Shown: in pieces, positions 22,800-35,129 of the stretch
Layout: each line of letters opens with the position of its first letter
Position numbering within the stretch: the first letter of the stretch is position 1
NCBI RefSeq assembly: GCF_030247195.1
Contig: NC_080672.1
Coordinates: 247,489,209 to 247,553,208 of the forward strand
Origin: Topomyia yanbarensis
Lineage: Eukaryota > Arthropoda > Insecta > Diptera > Culicidae
Length of the DNA stretch: 64,000 nucleotides
Reading direction: 5' to 3'
Notes under the pieces: generated by a model
Databases searched by the model: none
What the model was told of the DNA's origin: nothing
The model's input: only the letters and a program-made list of their open reading frames with translations
Made by a program: the position numbers and the translations under genes

Positions 22800-25681
22800 A
22801 CATATACTACCAGAACACAGGCGGCCTAAATAGCTGTGTAAGTGCGTACTGTCTTGCTTGCTCTGACAGTACTTACGATCTGTATTTGTTCACCGAAACT
22901 TGGTTGAACAGTAGCACACTATCGAAGCAAATTTTTGGTAGCTCTTACACGGTGTACAGGCAGGATCGCAACGATCAGAATAGTTCCAAGGTGAGAGGAG
23001 GAGGTGTTTTGATAGCATGCCGCTCAAAATTCAAATCTCGTCTGGTGCCTCTCTCTAATGTCACCTGTAACGTCGAACAGCTCTGGGTCGCTCTTTCGCT
23101 CCAACATTACACGCTCTATGTCTGTGTTATTTATATTCCGCCCGATCGAGTGAATGATTTAGATATAATTGATCAGCATCTGAACTCTCTTTCCCTGATT
23201 ACGAAACAAATGGCTTTGAATGACAGGATAATTATTGTTGGCGATTTTAACTTTCCAGGAATAAAATGGACCAGTAATTCGTCCAGTTACTTGTACCCTG
23301 ATGCAAACTGCTCTTCACAAACTGTTTCTTCTCGGAGGCTTTTGGACGACTACAATACCGCTGGTGTGATTCAATTGAATAATTGTTACAACAGCAACAA
23401 TCGCCTGCTTGATCTCTGCTTTGTCAGTCAGGAGTTCGCCGGTACTTGTGCAATCACCGCTGCACCTTCACCGCTTGTTAAAACTTGTCGCCATCACCCC
23501 CCTCTCCATATCACTATTCAGAATTGCTCGCCTGTTATCTTCAATGAAGTCTGTGAATCTACTTACTACGATTATAAAAATGGAAATTTCGAAGCAATGA
23601 ACAGGTTTCTGTTAGGGTTGGACTGGCACTCTCTTCTATCCAATGGGAATTGTAATTCTGCTGCCACGCTATGGACGCATATTGTATCTTATGCAATTGA
23701 TCAGTTTATTCCTAAAAAGACACGCCGTGAACCCATGCATCCACCTTGGTCCAACCCAACTTTAAAACGATATAAATGCACCAAACGGACAGCACTCAGA
23801 AAACTGTCGAAGCATCCCACCCTTCATCTGAGATCATATTATATACAGCTCAACAATCGTTACAAGCGACTGAACAAGACACTTCACTATGCTTACCAAC
23901 GTCGCATTCAGAATAGTCTCAAAACAAATCCAAAATTGTTTTGGAACCACGTTAACGAGCAGAGGAAAGAATCCGGATTACCCGCTCAGATGTCACTTGA
24001 CGATTCATATGCATCAACCTTGTCTGGAATATGCAGCTTATTCCGTGAACATTTCAGTAGTGTGTTTACCAAAGAAACTTTAACTAGCCATCAAATTTTA
24101 GCTGCAACCAGAAATATTCCTCCCCATTCTCCCATTGGGCCCCACCCCCTCATCACAACTGCCATTGTCAACACGGCATGTTCTGAATTGAAGTCATCGT
24201 CAAGCGCCGGACCCGATGGAATTCCATCTATAGTGCTAAAGAAATGCATAAGCAGTCTCCTCGTACCATTATCAATACTATTCAATACCTCTTTGCATTC
24301 GGGAATTTTCCCTGATTCATGGAAACATTCTTACATTTTTCCCGTGTTTAAAAAAGGGAACAAATGTCTTATATCAAACTATCGCGGGATAGCTGCCTTA
24401 TGTGCAGTATCTAAGCTATTTGAAATTATTGTGCTCCAATTCATCACTCACAACTGCTCTAGATACATATCTGATACCCAGCATGGTTTTATGCCCAAAC
24501 GGTCAACTTCAACAAACCTTGTTTGCTATACATCTTTCATCATCAAGTCCTTACAAGCACGACTTCAGGTTGACACCATATATACCGATTTCTCTGCTGC
24601 TTTCGACAAGATAAATCACCAGATAGCAATGGCCAAGTTCGATAGGCTTGGGTTCAATGGTTCCTTTCTGGCTTGGATCCAGTCATATCTGACTGGTCGT
24701 GACATGACTGTGAAAATTGGAGACTGCTCAACCATGCCATTCGAAGTGACCTCTGGGGTCCCACAGGGAAGTCATCTTGGACCCTTCATATTTTTACTCT
24801 ATCTAAATGATTTAAACTTTTCATTGGAATGCTTTAAGTTGTCATTCGCCGACGACTTCAAACTATTTCATCTAATCAAAGATTCTGAAGATACCGATTT
24901 TCTGCAGACACAGTTGGATATTTTTTCAAATTGGTGCAGCGTAAATAGGATGGTATTGAATCCTTCAAAATGTTCCGTTATCTCTTTCTCCCGCAAACGC
25001 ACGATAATTAAATATGACTACAAGATTTCGCAAACCATTCTTAAGCGAGAGTCATCCGTAAAAGACTTGGGGATTCTACTCGACTCTAAAATGAATTTTA
25101 AGGATCACATAGAATATACAATTTCCAAGGCTTCTAAGTTACTGGGGTTTATTTTTCGTGTTTCGAAGAACTTCGACGATATATACTGCTTAAAGGCACT
25201 TTACTGTGCTCTGGTTCGCTCAACGCTTGAATATGGTGCTGTTATTTGGGCACCATATTACCAAATCGATATCCAGTGCATAGAGGCTATTCAACGCAAA
25301 TTTATTCGTTTCGCTCTTCGTCGACTTCCATGGAGAGATCCACTAAACCTCCCGAGTTACCAGGACCGCTGTCAACTTATTAATCTCGACCTGCTGTCCG
25401 TTCGACGAGATGTCTCTAAAGCTGTTTTCATTGCTGATCTGCTACAATCACGAATTGATTGCTCTAATCTCCTACAATATGTGGATTTCAATATTCAACC
25501 TCGTAGTCTTCGATTTCATCCCTTTTTAAGAATACCTTATGCCAGGACCAATTACGGGTATAATGAGCCATTTGCTAGTATGTGTCGTCTATTCAATCGT
25601 TGTTCTAATGTCTTTGATTTTCACTTGTCCCGAGATGTTGTAAAGCGATTGTTCCATAATACCCTGTCATATCGACAATAA
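22721..25681 (+). CDS. LINE ORF2: AP-like endonuclease and reverse transcriptase
   Basis: This 986-residue polyprotein nicks target DNA and reverse-transcribes the element RNA from the nick. The endonuclease spans residues about 27-265: YYQNTGG, TETWL (E59), VCVIYIPPDR and GDFNFPG (D175 and N177). The usual SDH motif is RHHPPLH here, near residue 258. The RT spans about 490-760: SAGPDGIPS (494), motif A FSAAFDKINH (about 623), motif B SGVPQGSHLGP (about 678) and motif C FADD (about 708). A C-terminal region with DLGILLDSKMNF follows. There is no RNase H domain. The ATG at 22721 is ATA in copy 1. All the RT motifs look intact; activity is an inference. Confidence 0.93.
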   Translation: MPPLPNVPSAGVSFTPSTPIPDNPSLDIYYQNTGGLNSCVSAYCLACSDSTYDLYLFTETWLNSSTLSKQIFGSSYTVYRQDRNDQNSSKVRGGGVLIACRSKFKSRLVPLSNVTCNVEQLWVALSLQHYTLYVCVIYIPPDRVNDLDIIDQHLNSLSLITKQMALNDRIIIVGDFNFPGIKWTSNSSSYLYPDANCSSQTVSSRRLLDDYNTAGVIQLNNCYNSNNRLLDLCFVSQEFAGTCAITAAPSPLVKTCRHHPPLHITIQNCSPVIFNEVCESTYYDYKNGNFEAMNRFLLGLDWHSLLSNGNCNSAATLWTHIVSYAIDQFIPKKTRREPMHPPWSNPTLKRYKCTKRTALRKLSKHPTLHLRSYYIQLNNRYKRLNKTLHYAYQRRIQNSLKTNPKLFWNHVNEQRKESGLPAQMSLDDSYASTLSGICSLFREHFSSVFTKETLTSHQILAATRNIPPHSPIGPHPLITTAIVNTACSELKSSSSAGPDGIPSIVLKKCISSLLVPLSILFNTSLHSGIFPDSWKHSYIFPVFKKGNKCLISNYRGIAALCAVSKLFEIIVLQFITHNCSRYISDTQHGFMPKRSTSTNLVCYTSFIIKSLQARLQVDTIYTDFSAAFDKINHQIAMAKFDRLGFNGSFLAWIQSYLTGRDMTVKIGDCSTMPFEVTSGVPQGSHLGPFIFLLYLNDLNFSLECFKLSFADDFKLFHLIKDSEDTDFLQTQLDIFSNWCSVNRMVLNPSKCSVISFSRKRTIIKYDYKISQTILKRESSVKDLGILLDSKMNFKDHIEYTISKASKLLGFIFRVSKNFDDIYCLKALYCALVRSTLEYGAVIWAPYYQIDIQCIEAIQRKFIRFALRRLPWRDPLNLPSYQDRCQLINLDLLSVRRDVSKAVFIADLLQSRIDCSNLLQYVDFNIQPRSLRFHPFLRIPYARTNYGYNEPFASMCRLFNRCSNVFDFHLSRDVVKRLFHNTLSYRQ

Positions 25682-25800
25682 TCTCAGTGTTAGTTTGTAA
25701 GCGTAAATATTGTACTTGTAGTATTAGTTATAGTGAATCGTTTATATGTATCATTTGGATGTTTGTAATCTGTTGGTACAAAAGATGAGGAGGTTTTATG

Positions 25801-25841
25801 CCTGCTGGAGAGCGAGATTGAAAGGATTTCAGCTCCAGCGG
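25801..25841 (+). other. LINE 3' UTR stem-loop
   Basis: CCTGCTGGAG pairs with CTCCAGCGGG across a loop of about 21 nt, just upstream of the tail. The same hairpin exists at 436-476 in copy 1. 3' stem-loops followed by short repeats are known to be recognised by RT in CR1/L2-type elements; that role here is inferred. Confidence 0.7.
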
Positions 25842-25856
25842 GCTTTTCCCTGCTCC

Positions 25857-25889
25857 CAAATAAAACAATAAAACAATAAAACAATAAAT
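25857..25889 (+). repeat. AATAAAAC tail of LINE copy 2
   Basis: About three to four units of an 8-nt repeat end the element. Copy 1 ends instead in 9-nt AAATAAAAC units, so the two tails differ by one A per unit. Confidence 0.85.
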
Positions 25890-26106
25890 TACTAGTATTC
25901 GAAAGGATATAGAAAATTGGCCTCTGCACTGGTAGGTGGGTAGATGCCAAATTGTTCCAGCAAATAATTTTGGCCGGGATTCGACCCCAATTACTCCTCT
26001 GTGCTGCGCACAAATAAGGAAAAAATTCGGTTTGCAGTATAAACTGCGTATATAAAGAATATCTTACGATACCACAAGTCGAGCAGCAGGCAAGCAGTGT
26101 GCCAGG

Positions 26107-26812
26107 GATCAGAACAAATCTCGACAAACAACTGATTAAGGCTCAAAAGCCAAATTTAAAAATTCACTTTGAGGAGAAAATCTGGAGAAACCGTGATCAC
26201 CCAAGCATGGTGCATAACAGTAAACGAAAGAGAAAACTTTTCTCTTTTGTTTGCTATCAATGGCTGTGCTGGACAGAGTCGGAAAATGTTTTTTGCATTT
26301 ACACTAGCAAAAAAATAAAATATACTAGCAATGATATTTATTTGTCGATGCTCGATTCTGTAGATTTGCGAGTTAATGATGGTATTGTAAGACGGAAGCC
26401 TGATCGGTGAGCATATTTCTCATTTTAACTATGTTCTAGTTGCATTATTAGATGCACATTCAACTAATTTCATTTAATGAATGAGAATCGCAAATTACTG
26501 AGCATGCATCAAAACGAAATTACAACTTCGGATTGTCATAGGAAAACGAAAGTCGCTGCTGCTGCTACTCGTTTTCGTAGAATCGAGAAAGGAGGGGACA
26601 TCGCCTTTATTGTTTTATTTTTTCATGCATTTAGCGACGAAAGAGGCAGGGAAAGGACGAAGATGAATTCTCTAAATTTCGTCGTTCATTGAATAGGTAT
26701 GAGGATTTTAGGCTCTGGTGCTGGGTGATAACCGGTTCGTCCAGATATTCCCCTCAAGGTGAATTTTGACAATTAGGTTTTGAGCCGTAATCATATGTTT
26801 GTCGGGAAATAT
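26107..26812. mobile_element. MITE with long inverted termini (about 85 bp)
   Basis: The left end reads CGACAAACAACTGATTAAGG, CTCAAAAGCC, TTCACTTTGAGGAGAA, TCTGGAGAAACCG. The right end, inverted, reads CGACAAACATATGATTACGG, CTCAAAACC, TTCACCTTGAGGGGAA, TCTGGACGAACCG. The interior of about 530 bp has short ORFs without domains. A solitary end of the same family lies at 19235-19330. Confidence 0.75.
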
Positions 26813-28045
26813 ACAAAATATCGTGCGCGTTGAGGTAGCATTAATGTGCGAGATGTCTAACAAAAATTCAAATAGTACGAAGGTTAAATCATAAAAATGA
26901 ATTATTTTGTAGAGTGGTTAACCAAGATACTGCAAATAATTATCAATAAATCCAAAAATATTGAAATGCATTTTTTCTGGTTAAAAACTTGAAACTCTTC
27001 ACATGCAAAACTATTCGATTAACTACTATACCATATGGACAACTGAATCATTTTGAATCGTTGTAACTCTTCATTCAAAAATGTATTTCATATGACAGTT
27101 TCGTTTTTACACTAAAGTATAGTTAGTGATCACTCTGGTTTGAATTTGTTCAGTTGATGTTAATATAATAGTGATAGCACAAAATCGATGTCGCATTAAG
27201 ACGCATCATTGAAATCAGTTCTTCGAATACAGGATTTGCATATCTCTTCTAGTATCGCTAAAATACACAATGTTAAAATAATTTGTTTTGAAACTTGAAA
27301 AGCAAATCATTTTTATTTTCAGTTTGAAGCGTTTGGTGGGGCAATGAGAGCGTCCAAGGCCGATGATAGAAGGTGTAATGGCTGAATGGTCCACTCAGAC
27401 CACAAAAACGCCATATTAGAGGATCAGGGTGCGGGTTGGGGTGGGGTTGAAGAATTGTTGTATACTTGACGATTAATTGCGTTGCAGAATGTTATGTAAA
27501 GATGAATTAAACAAATCTATTGTTGGCTGTTCAGAAATAAAAATAATCTGTTTCTTCATAAGGTTTGATATTTTTATTTTGTAATTATGTGATGCTGTGC
27601 TGAAAAGTTAACTTCAGCACCGTGGTGTTCTCAAGATTGCGAGTTCGTGAGCGTAAGTGTACCGAAATTATCGCGAAGGGCTCAAGTGTTTCTATGTCCA
27701 CGTATTTGTCGTGTAAGCCACCACGCAAGTGACTTCGGGTGTATAAATTCGATTCCGTAACCGTGCGACCATTTGTATATTCGCGTGGGTTGATGAATGA
27801 TTGCGTGGATCGTACACGATGCTTAATTTTCAGTGCCCGGGTAAGATTCTAGAAGAGAGTTAGTTTCTCCATGACACTAGAGTTCACGGTCATGTCGCTA
27901 AGGCACGTGTTGTCTAGTGGAATTCAGCGTTAATTTTGATTGGTTCTAGGACCGAGGGTAGAGATTTCAACGTGAGAAATAGATGATTGCGCGAACACGG
28001 GCATTTGTAAGCTCATGTTTGAGACCACGTTTGTAAATTTATAAA
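26813..28045. other. No gene seen
   Basis: AT-rich to 27300, then mixed. 27610-28030 is GC-richer, with several CGTG-type words and no open frame. It may be part of a repeat interrupted by the retroposon end that follows. Confidence 0.4.
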
Positions 28046-29200
<1,155 letters not shown>

Positions 29201-29234
29201 GCAATTGGAGTAATGTTGTGAGCCAAAAACAAAA

Positions 29235-29940
29235 GTGTGCCGACAACCGAACACATTCCTCTACATAAGTAGTACAAATCTCCATATTCTGAATGTGGGA
29301 AACCGACTAACTATTGCGAGGTCTGGGAGGAAGGAGGTGTTAGACATAACGCTGTGCTCTGAAAGAATTTCGCATGAGCTGGGAAATTGGCAGGTTCCAA
29401 ATGAAACTGAACCTCTCTATCCGATCATAAATATATTTTTTTCGATCATTTTGATGTCACCTTCAATGTGGTAACATATCGTAATCCTAAATCTACAAAC
29501 TGGGACCTCTTTTTGGAAAACTAGGCGACTGAATTTCAATGATATTTTGCAACAATTAGTCAACTTGACGACTTAGATGATGTCTCATTCATAGTAGCAT
29601 CCTACAAAGAAGCTTGTCCATTTCGTACTGTTCAAACGACTATGGGAACCCCGTGGTGCAGGGCTGAGCTTGAAAGAATGAAGAAAGATATGAGAAGAGC
29701 TTGGAACCGGCGTCAGCGTGATGATTCCAGGGCTTTTAGGTCATCTCGTAGTGCATATAAGAAATGTCTTGGATCTGCAGAGCGGGCTGGCTGGCAAAAC
29801 CCATGTACTAATGTCTCTAGTCTGAACGAGGCTAGCAGGTTAAATAAAATTCTCTCGAAATCGAAAGACTTTCAGATGAACTCCTTAAAAACTAGAGACG
29901 GTGTTTATGTGAAGGACGAAAAAATGCTCTTAACCCTAAA
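29235..29940 (+). pseudogene. LINE ORF2 fragment: end of endonuclease and linker
   Basis: Two open stretches in succession resemble the endonuclease C-terminus (LNVGNRLTIARSGRKEVLDI, then TLCSERISHELGNWQV) and the following linker (PWCRAELERMKKDMRRAWNR). These are typical of RNase H-bearing LINEs of the Loa/I/R1 group; the Loa-like call is by recognition only. The frame breaks between 29474 and 29642. The RT domain that should follow is missing, and at 30022 the sequence runs into a palindromic repeat. The RNase H part at 32340-33510 probably belongs to the same element. Confidence 0.7.
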
Positions 29941-30689
29941 ACGTTGCACTTGCGTTTTCCACGCTATAACGTACAACTTCTACTTCTGGTCTTGAAGCAT
30001 TTCCAAATATCGAACCATTACACTGCCGTTCTACGCCCAATTGTCCCATGTTGCAAAACTGGCAACTGAGAAAAACGCGATTGAAGATGAAAATTGTATT
30101 AGCCATCTGGAGGGATACGGTGTAACAAATAAAGCTTTATTGTCCAAAATTACGTTCATGGCAATCGTTTTCAATATAATCAGCCCAGTTTTTTATTATA
30201 GAGATTCAATTAACGTTAGTTTTTAAGCAAAATGTTAAGTGGGACTGTTATGCCGAGAAATCGAGCGGAAACCGGAAAGTTCTACGCATATCACTGCCGT
30301 TCTACGCATAATTGTCCCATGTTGCTTTTTGGTCATTTTCACTTTTTTTAACCAAACAGTCCTTTTTGATGTATATTTTCAGAAAACACATCCAAATCAT
30401 AAAGTTTGTTCGAGGACTTCGTGAAAAAATACCAAGTCTGTTTGTCCCATTGTTGATATTCTACGCATAATTGTCCCACTAACAAAAATCCCAAAAAAGT
30501 GCGCAATAAAAAAATAATTACGTAGCGTTTAGTTAAGAAGTACATTACGCTAGATGTCGGGCACTGAAAAAATTGATGGAAAAATACAGGATCATTAAAA
30601 ATGGCAGTGGCAATATTAATCACAGCAGTGAGAACAATCCTGTAAAGCTCTTCATTACTATCGTCGTTTGCATAACATGGCGCACGCAT

Positions 30690-30785
30690 CTAGGATAATG
30701 AGCCTATTTTCGCAATGTTTCTATTATCACGCTACCCATTTGAAGCCATTGGTTAGTGCAGCGTTTGCTATCTTTGTCCAACAAA
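30690..30785 (+). repeat. Recurrent module, copy b
   Basis: The plus strand reads YYHATHLKPLVSAAFAIFVQ. It lies in the left L arm of the double palindrome. Confidence 0.85.
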
Positions 30786-31736
30786 CTGGATCAAATGGTA
30801 GGGCGACAATTGGAGCACTCGATTGGAACTTTAGTTGCGATCAAACACTAGCATTTCATCGTTTTTAGTCCATTTGTGTTATTAGATTGGTTCTTAAGAA
30901 CGAAGCAAGGTTGTGAATGCCAAATTAATGCACTCCATCGAGTGTAGGCAGAGTAAATAATGATCTTGTGAGGTACCCTTCTAAATAGTGTAAAAATAGG
31001 TACTTTACCCTATGTTCAATATGATAAAGCAACAAATCTCCCGAGTAACAGAAAAACTCACGACATACACTTTTGTAAAAAAATGAGTTATGAGCATCAT
31101 TTACATAGATCGTTATGGGACTGATATGCGTAAAACTTTCCGGTTTCCGCTCGATTTCTCGGCATAACAGTCCCACTTAACATTTTTCTTAAAAACTAAC
31201 GTTAATTGAATCTCTATAATAAAAAACTGGACTGATTATAATGAAAACGATTGCCATGAACGTAATTTTGGACAATAAAGCTTTATTTGTTACACCGTAT
31301 CCCTCCAGATGGCTAATACAATTTTCATCTTCAATCGCGTTTTTCTCAGTTGCCAGTTTTGCAACATGGGACAATTGGGCGTAGAACGGCAGATCAGTCC
31401 CATAACGATCTATGTAAATGATGCCCATAACTCATTTTTTTTACAAAAGTGTATGTCGTGAGTTTTTCTGTTACTCGGGAGATTTGTTGCTACATCAAAA
31501 TTGGAAATAGGGTAAAGTACCTATTTTTACTCTATTTAGAAGGGTACCTCACAAGATTATTAATTACTCTGCCTACACTCGATGGAGTGCATTAATTTGG
31601 CATTCACAACCTTGCTTCGTTCTTAAGAACCAATCTAATAACACAAATGGCCTAAAAACGATGAAATGCTAGTGTTTGATCGCAACTAAAGTTCCAATCG
31701 AGTGCTCCAATTGTCGCCCTACCATTTGATCCAATT

Positions 31737-31831
31737 TGTTGAACAAAGATAGCAAACGCTGCACTAACCAACGGCTTCAAATGGGTAGCGTGATAATAGA
31801 AACATTGCGAAAATAGGCTCATTATCCTAGA
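31737..31831 (-). repeat. Recurrent module, copy c
   Basis: Inverted partner of copy b in the L' arm. The peptide is the same through the core apart from Q-I-G for Q-T-G after FVQ. Confidence 0.85.
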
Positions 31832-32339
31832 TGCGTTCGCCATGTTATGCAAGCGACGATAGTAATGAAGAGCTTTACAGGATTGTTCTCACTACTGTGA
31901 TTAATATTGCCACTGCCATCTCTTTTTTAATGATCCTGTATTTTTCCATCAATTTTTTCAGTGCCCGACATCTAGCGTAATGAACTTCTTAACTAAACGC
32001 TACGTAATTATTTTTTTATTGCGCACTTTTTTGGGATTTTTGTTAGTGGGACAATTATGCGTAGAATATCAACAATGGGACAAACAGACTTGGTATTTTT
32101 TCACGAAGTCTTCGAACAAACTTTATGAATTGGATGTGTTTTCTGAAAATATACATCAAAAAGGACTGTTTGATTAAAAAAAGTGAAAATGACCAAAAAG
32201 CAACATGGGACAATTATGCGTAGAACGGCAGTACACATACACCTCAAACAAGAAGCACTATTATGTGCAGACAGACTGCAGGTTACTGGGCTTTGAAACA
32301 GTAACCATGTTGATCTTGCTACCAGTCATACACGATTGT

Positions 32340-33510
32340 GGTCACAAATGGCTACATGGGGTGAAGGTATTCTTGCTCCCAACGATATTACAATCACATG
32401 TAGTTTTCCTTATAGGACATTCCATGTGAAGATTCCCTCTCGAGAGGAGTGGTTGTCTGGCTGTATGGAAAGACAAGAACAAACGCAAGTGGTCTGTTAC
32501 ACTGACGGCTCTCTGATGAAGGGACGTGCTGGTGCTGGTGTCTACTATCGTGAAATGAGATTGGAACAATCTCACTCATTAGGTAGATACTGTACTGTAT
32601 TCCAAGCAGAAATCTTTGCAGTTATGTGCGGGGTACAATCGGCCCTTCAACTAAGTTTGTCCGCCAGAGTTATAAACTTCTGCTCCGATAGTCAGACTGT
32701 AATCAAAGCCCTTAAGGTTGGACAGAGAATGCGCAAAATTCGCAAACAGTTTTTTTCCACACCGTATGTCAGATCTTCATAAAAATCAATCAGCGTATGT
32801 AGAGTGTTGTTACAGTACTGCTGATTGATTTTTATGAAGATCTGACATACAGTGTGGACAAAAACTGCTTTTTACGTTTGCGAATTTTACCCTTTCTCTG
32901 TCCAACCTTAACTCAGACAAATCACGGTCCAAACTAAGGATCGCGGGCCTAACCCAAATCGAAGAACTAAGCATTGTCAACACTATCCACCTTGTCTGAG
33001 TGGCCGGACATTCCGGTATTACTGGAAATGAATGGGTTGACGAATTGGCCAGGGCAGGTTCAGCGATTGGCTTCGTAGGTCCTGAGCCCGCCCTGTCAAT
33101 TTCGACAAGTTGGATAAGGGAAAAAATACAGTTCGTCCGAGCACCGCAATTACTGGAGAAATCTACAAACATGTCGCCAAACAAAGGCGTTTCTACACCA
33201 ACCGTGCCCAGTGATTTCGATGAATCTCCTACATTTTTCAAAGCTCCACTGCGGCATGCTGACCAGTGCTTTAACCGGCCACTGCAAACTCAATTATCAC
33301 ATGGCAACTATTCAGCGCGCTGAGTCTTTTTCATGTGATCTTTGTGAATCCGACTACGGAACCTCTTATCATCTGATATGCAACTGTCTAGCAGTAGCGC
33401 AATTGCGATTTCGAGTTTTCGGACGTCCTTATACAGACGACACCATGTTTGGACCACTAAAACTCAGAGAAGTACTAAAGTTTCTTATCCAATGTGGTAA
33501 AGAGCTTTAG
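32340..33510 (+). pseudogene. LINE ORF2 fragment: RNase H and C-terminal CCHC-like tail
   Basis: The RNase H domain is split. 32430-32715 encodes VVCYTDGSLMKGRAGAGVY, QAEIFAVMCGVQ and CSDSQTVIKALK, giving the D, E and D catalytic positions. A 192-bp MITE interrupts it. 32912-33080 continues to AGHSGITGNEWVDELAR, the final H...D region. A stop precedes AGHSG, and a frame change falls near 33210-33300. The tail CDLCESDYGTSYHLICNC (33334-33390) is the cysteine/histidine motif found after RNase H in Loa/I-like elements. The element is dead. Confidence 0.82.
32716..32907. mobile_element. 192-bp palindromic MITE with TTAA target duplication
   Basis: The ends are GGTTGGACAGAGAA and its inverse TTTCTCTGTCCAACC. 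TTAA lies directly outside both (32712-32715 and 32908-32911), the piggyBac-type signature. The arms fold into a hairpin of about 85 bp (CAGATCTTCATAAAAATCAA and its inverse). It sits within the RNase H coding sequence of the dead LINE. Confidence 0.88.
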
Positions 33511-33726
33511 GCTTACTCGCAGGCGAATTGAACTACTTGTGAGTTTAACTTACCTGCTGTTTGTTTTTTTAGTTTTGTGCTGTTATTTTTCCCACCCTTC
33601 CAACTCTACTTCCCCACACCTCCTTCTCTTTTCTTTCCGCTCAGGAAATGATGAAAACACACGGCACATACGACTACATACGGGAAACGTGCCATTTAAG
33701 CCAATATATTCTAATTCCTGATACTT

Positions 33727-33876
33727 GATAGATCTTCATGAAAACCAATCAGCTTATGTAGAATATTGTTACAGTACTGCTGATTGATTTTCATGAAGAT
33801 CTAACAAACGGTGCGGAAAAAACTGCTTTGTTCGTTTTCGATTTTTGTCCGTTTCTCTGTTCAATCTTAACCAACT
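33727..33876. mobile_element. Truncated relative of the TTAA MITE
   Basis: GATCTTCATGAAAACCAATC with its inverse GATTGATTTTCATGAAGATC, and a right end TTTCTCTGTTCAATC followed by TTAA, match the element at 32716-32907. The left end is shortened. Confidence 0.75.
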
Positions 33877-35129
33877 ATTCGCCACTTCCCTCCAGATATT
33901 TCCAGATGTCTAGAATTCGTTTCAAAATAACAAGCAAACGGTACTTTCCTTGGTAACGCATAAGTACACTGCCTTAGAATTAAACATGGAACTGTGAGAT
34001 ATGAAGAATGGAAACACAATAATCGTTTCAATTAAAATATCCTGCTTGTTTTCATTTTCACATATAATATGTATATAATATAATGTATGCATGTATATAT
34101 TTTTCTTGTTTAATTTTGTACACATATCAGTTGTATGTTACTGCTCCTCTGTTTTTATTACCACTGCTGTTTTCACGATTTTCTTATTAAAATTTACACG
34201 AGTTCTGTTTCTACTGTACTGCATACTGCTTTGAATAGATTTCCCCTTTAAGTTATTTACTTTTTTGTTATTGTTTATTTGTTTCACTAATTTTGTCGCC
34301 TAAATATGACGCTATTCCGCTATAACTGATTTTGCTGTAATTTCTTTTGATTCATATTACCGAGTCTCTGTTAAAGTTATCCACTCGCTAAACCACAAAG
34401 ATTTTTGATTAACCTGGGCTTGCTATGAGGCTACTTTGAAAGGGCTATGGTGTCATATCCTGCGCATAAGTAAAGGTTTACTGGGGTTTTAATTTTGGAT
34501 AGATAGAAAGATTTTAATGCATTCAGCATGATTATCAACACCGCCTGTATACCCAAGTTCGTATGGAGGAAGGAGACGGAAGGGCTTCGAACAGAACAAA
34601 AAGGACTGCAAAATTACGAAATAAAACACAAAAGATGTATTTTTGACGGAATTATTCCGACAGTCAACATACTTGTATTCACTTAGTTTTTCTCTTGCCT
34701 GCGTTTTAACCGACTGCTCAGGACGCATCTTAGATACACCGAATTACATAAAATTAATCATTTGTGTCTGTGTGTTATTCCATTCGGTATTCAACTAACA
34801 ACTAAATGTACCTATGATTTGTTTTTGCTTCCTCCACTTGGCGGTTGGAAATAAAAATACACATAAAAGAAATTTGAGTAAAGGTTCCCTTACTCATGCT
34901 AAACAAGAGGGTAGTTCAGTTCTGGTATATTTTCAATTTCAACCTAGCGAGCTCGAATGGATCTCGATGATGAAATGCCTATCACCAAGGAAAAGTGTGT
35001 ATGCTTTGTGTTGGAGAAAAAGGTTTTCTATCTACGCTCTAAGGATTCAATGATTTCTAATCGTTCAATCTCATAAATCGCTAGTTTTACTCGCAGTTTA
35101 TTTATTTCATACTTTCATCTTTCTATGAT
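33877..35129. other. No gene seen
   Basis: AT-rich non-coding sequence. I found no domain or structured repeat. Confidence 0.45.

Larger units (their letters stand above)
20725..25889 (+). mobile_element. Potentially autonomous CR1-like non-LTR retrotransposon, copy 2
   Basis: Two large overlapping ORFs are open, followed by a 3' UTR, a conserved stem-loop and a tail of AATAAAAC repeats rather than poly(A). A PHD-fingered ORF1 and a microsatellite-like tail point to the CR1 group of the CR1/Jockey lineage; the exact clade is an inference. Homology with copy 1 begins at about 20725, only 80 bp before ORF1, while copy 1 may carry more 5' UTR. Copy 2 may therefore be slightly 5'-truncated and short of its internal promoter. 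I see no clear target-site duplication. Confidence 0.9.
30022..32232. mobile_element. Large double-palindromic element with ACTGCCGTTCTACGC ends
   Basis: Both ends read ACTGCCGTTCTACGC inverted (right end GCGTAGAACGGCAGT). The body has the order M (30022-30290), L (30291-31118), M' (about 31128-31395), L' (31396-32232), where a prime marks the reverse complement. L and L' share CTACGCATAATTGTCCCATG ends and a copy each of the recurrent module. M and M' share GGATACGGTGTAACAAATAA and its inverse. No transposase ORF. It splits the LINE remnants at 29235-29940 and 32340-33510. Confidence 0.8.

Noticed and set aside
25970..26040. GGGATTCGACCCC block resembling a tRNA B box
   Set aside because: No A box at a usable distance and no cloverleaf, so I do not call a tRNA or SINE.
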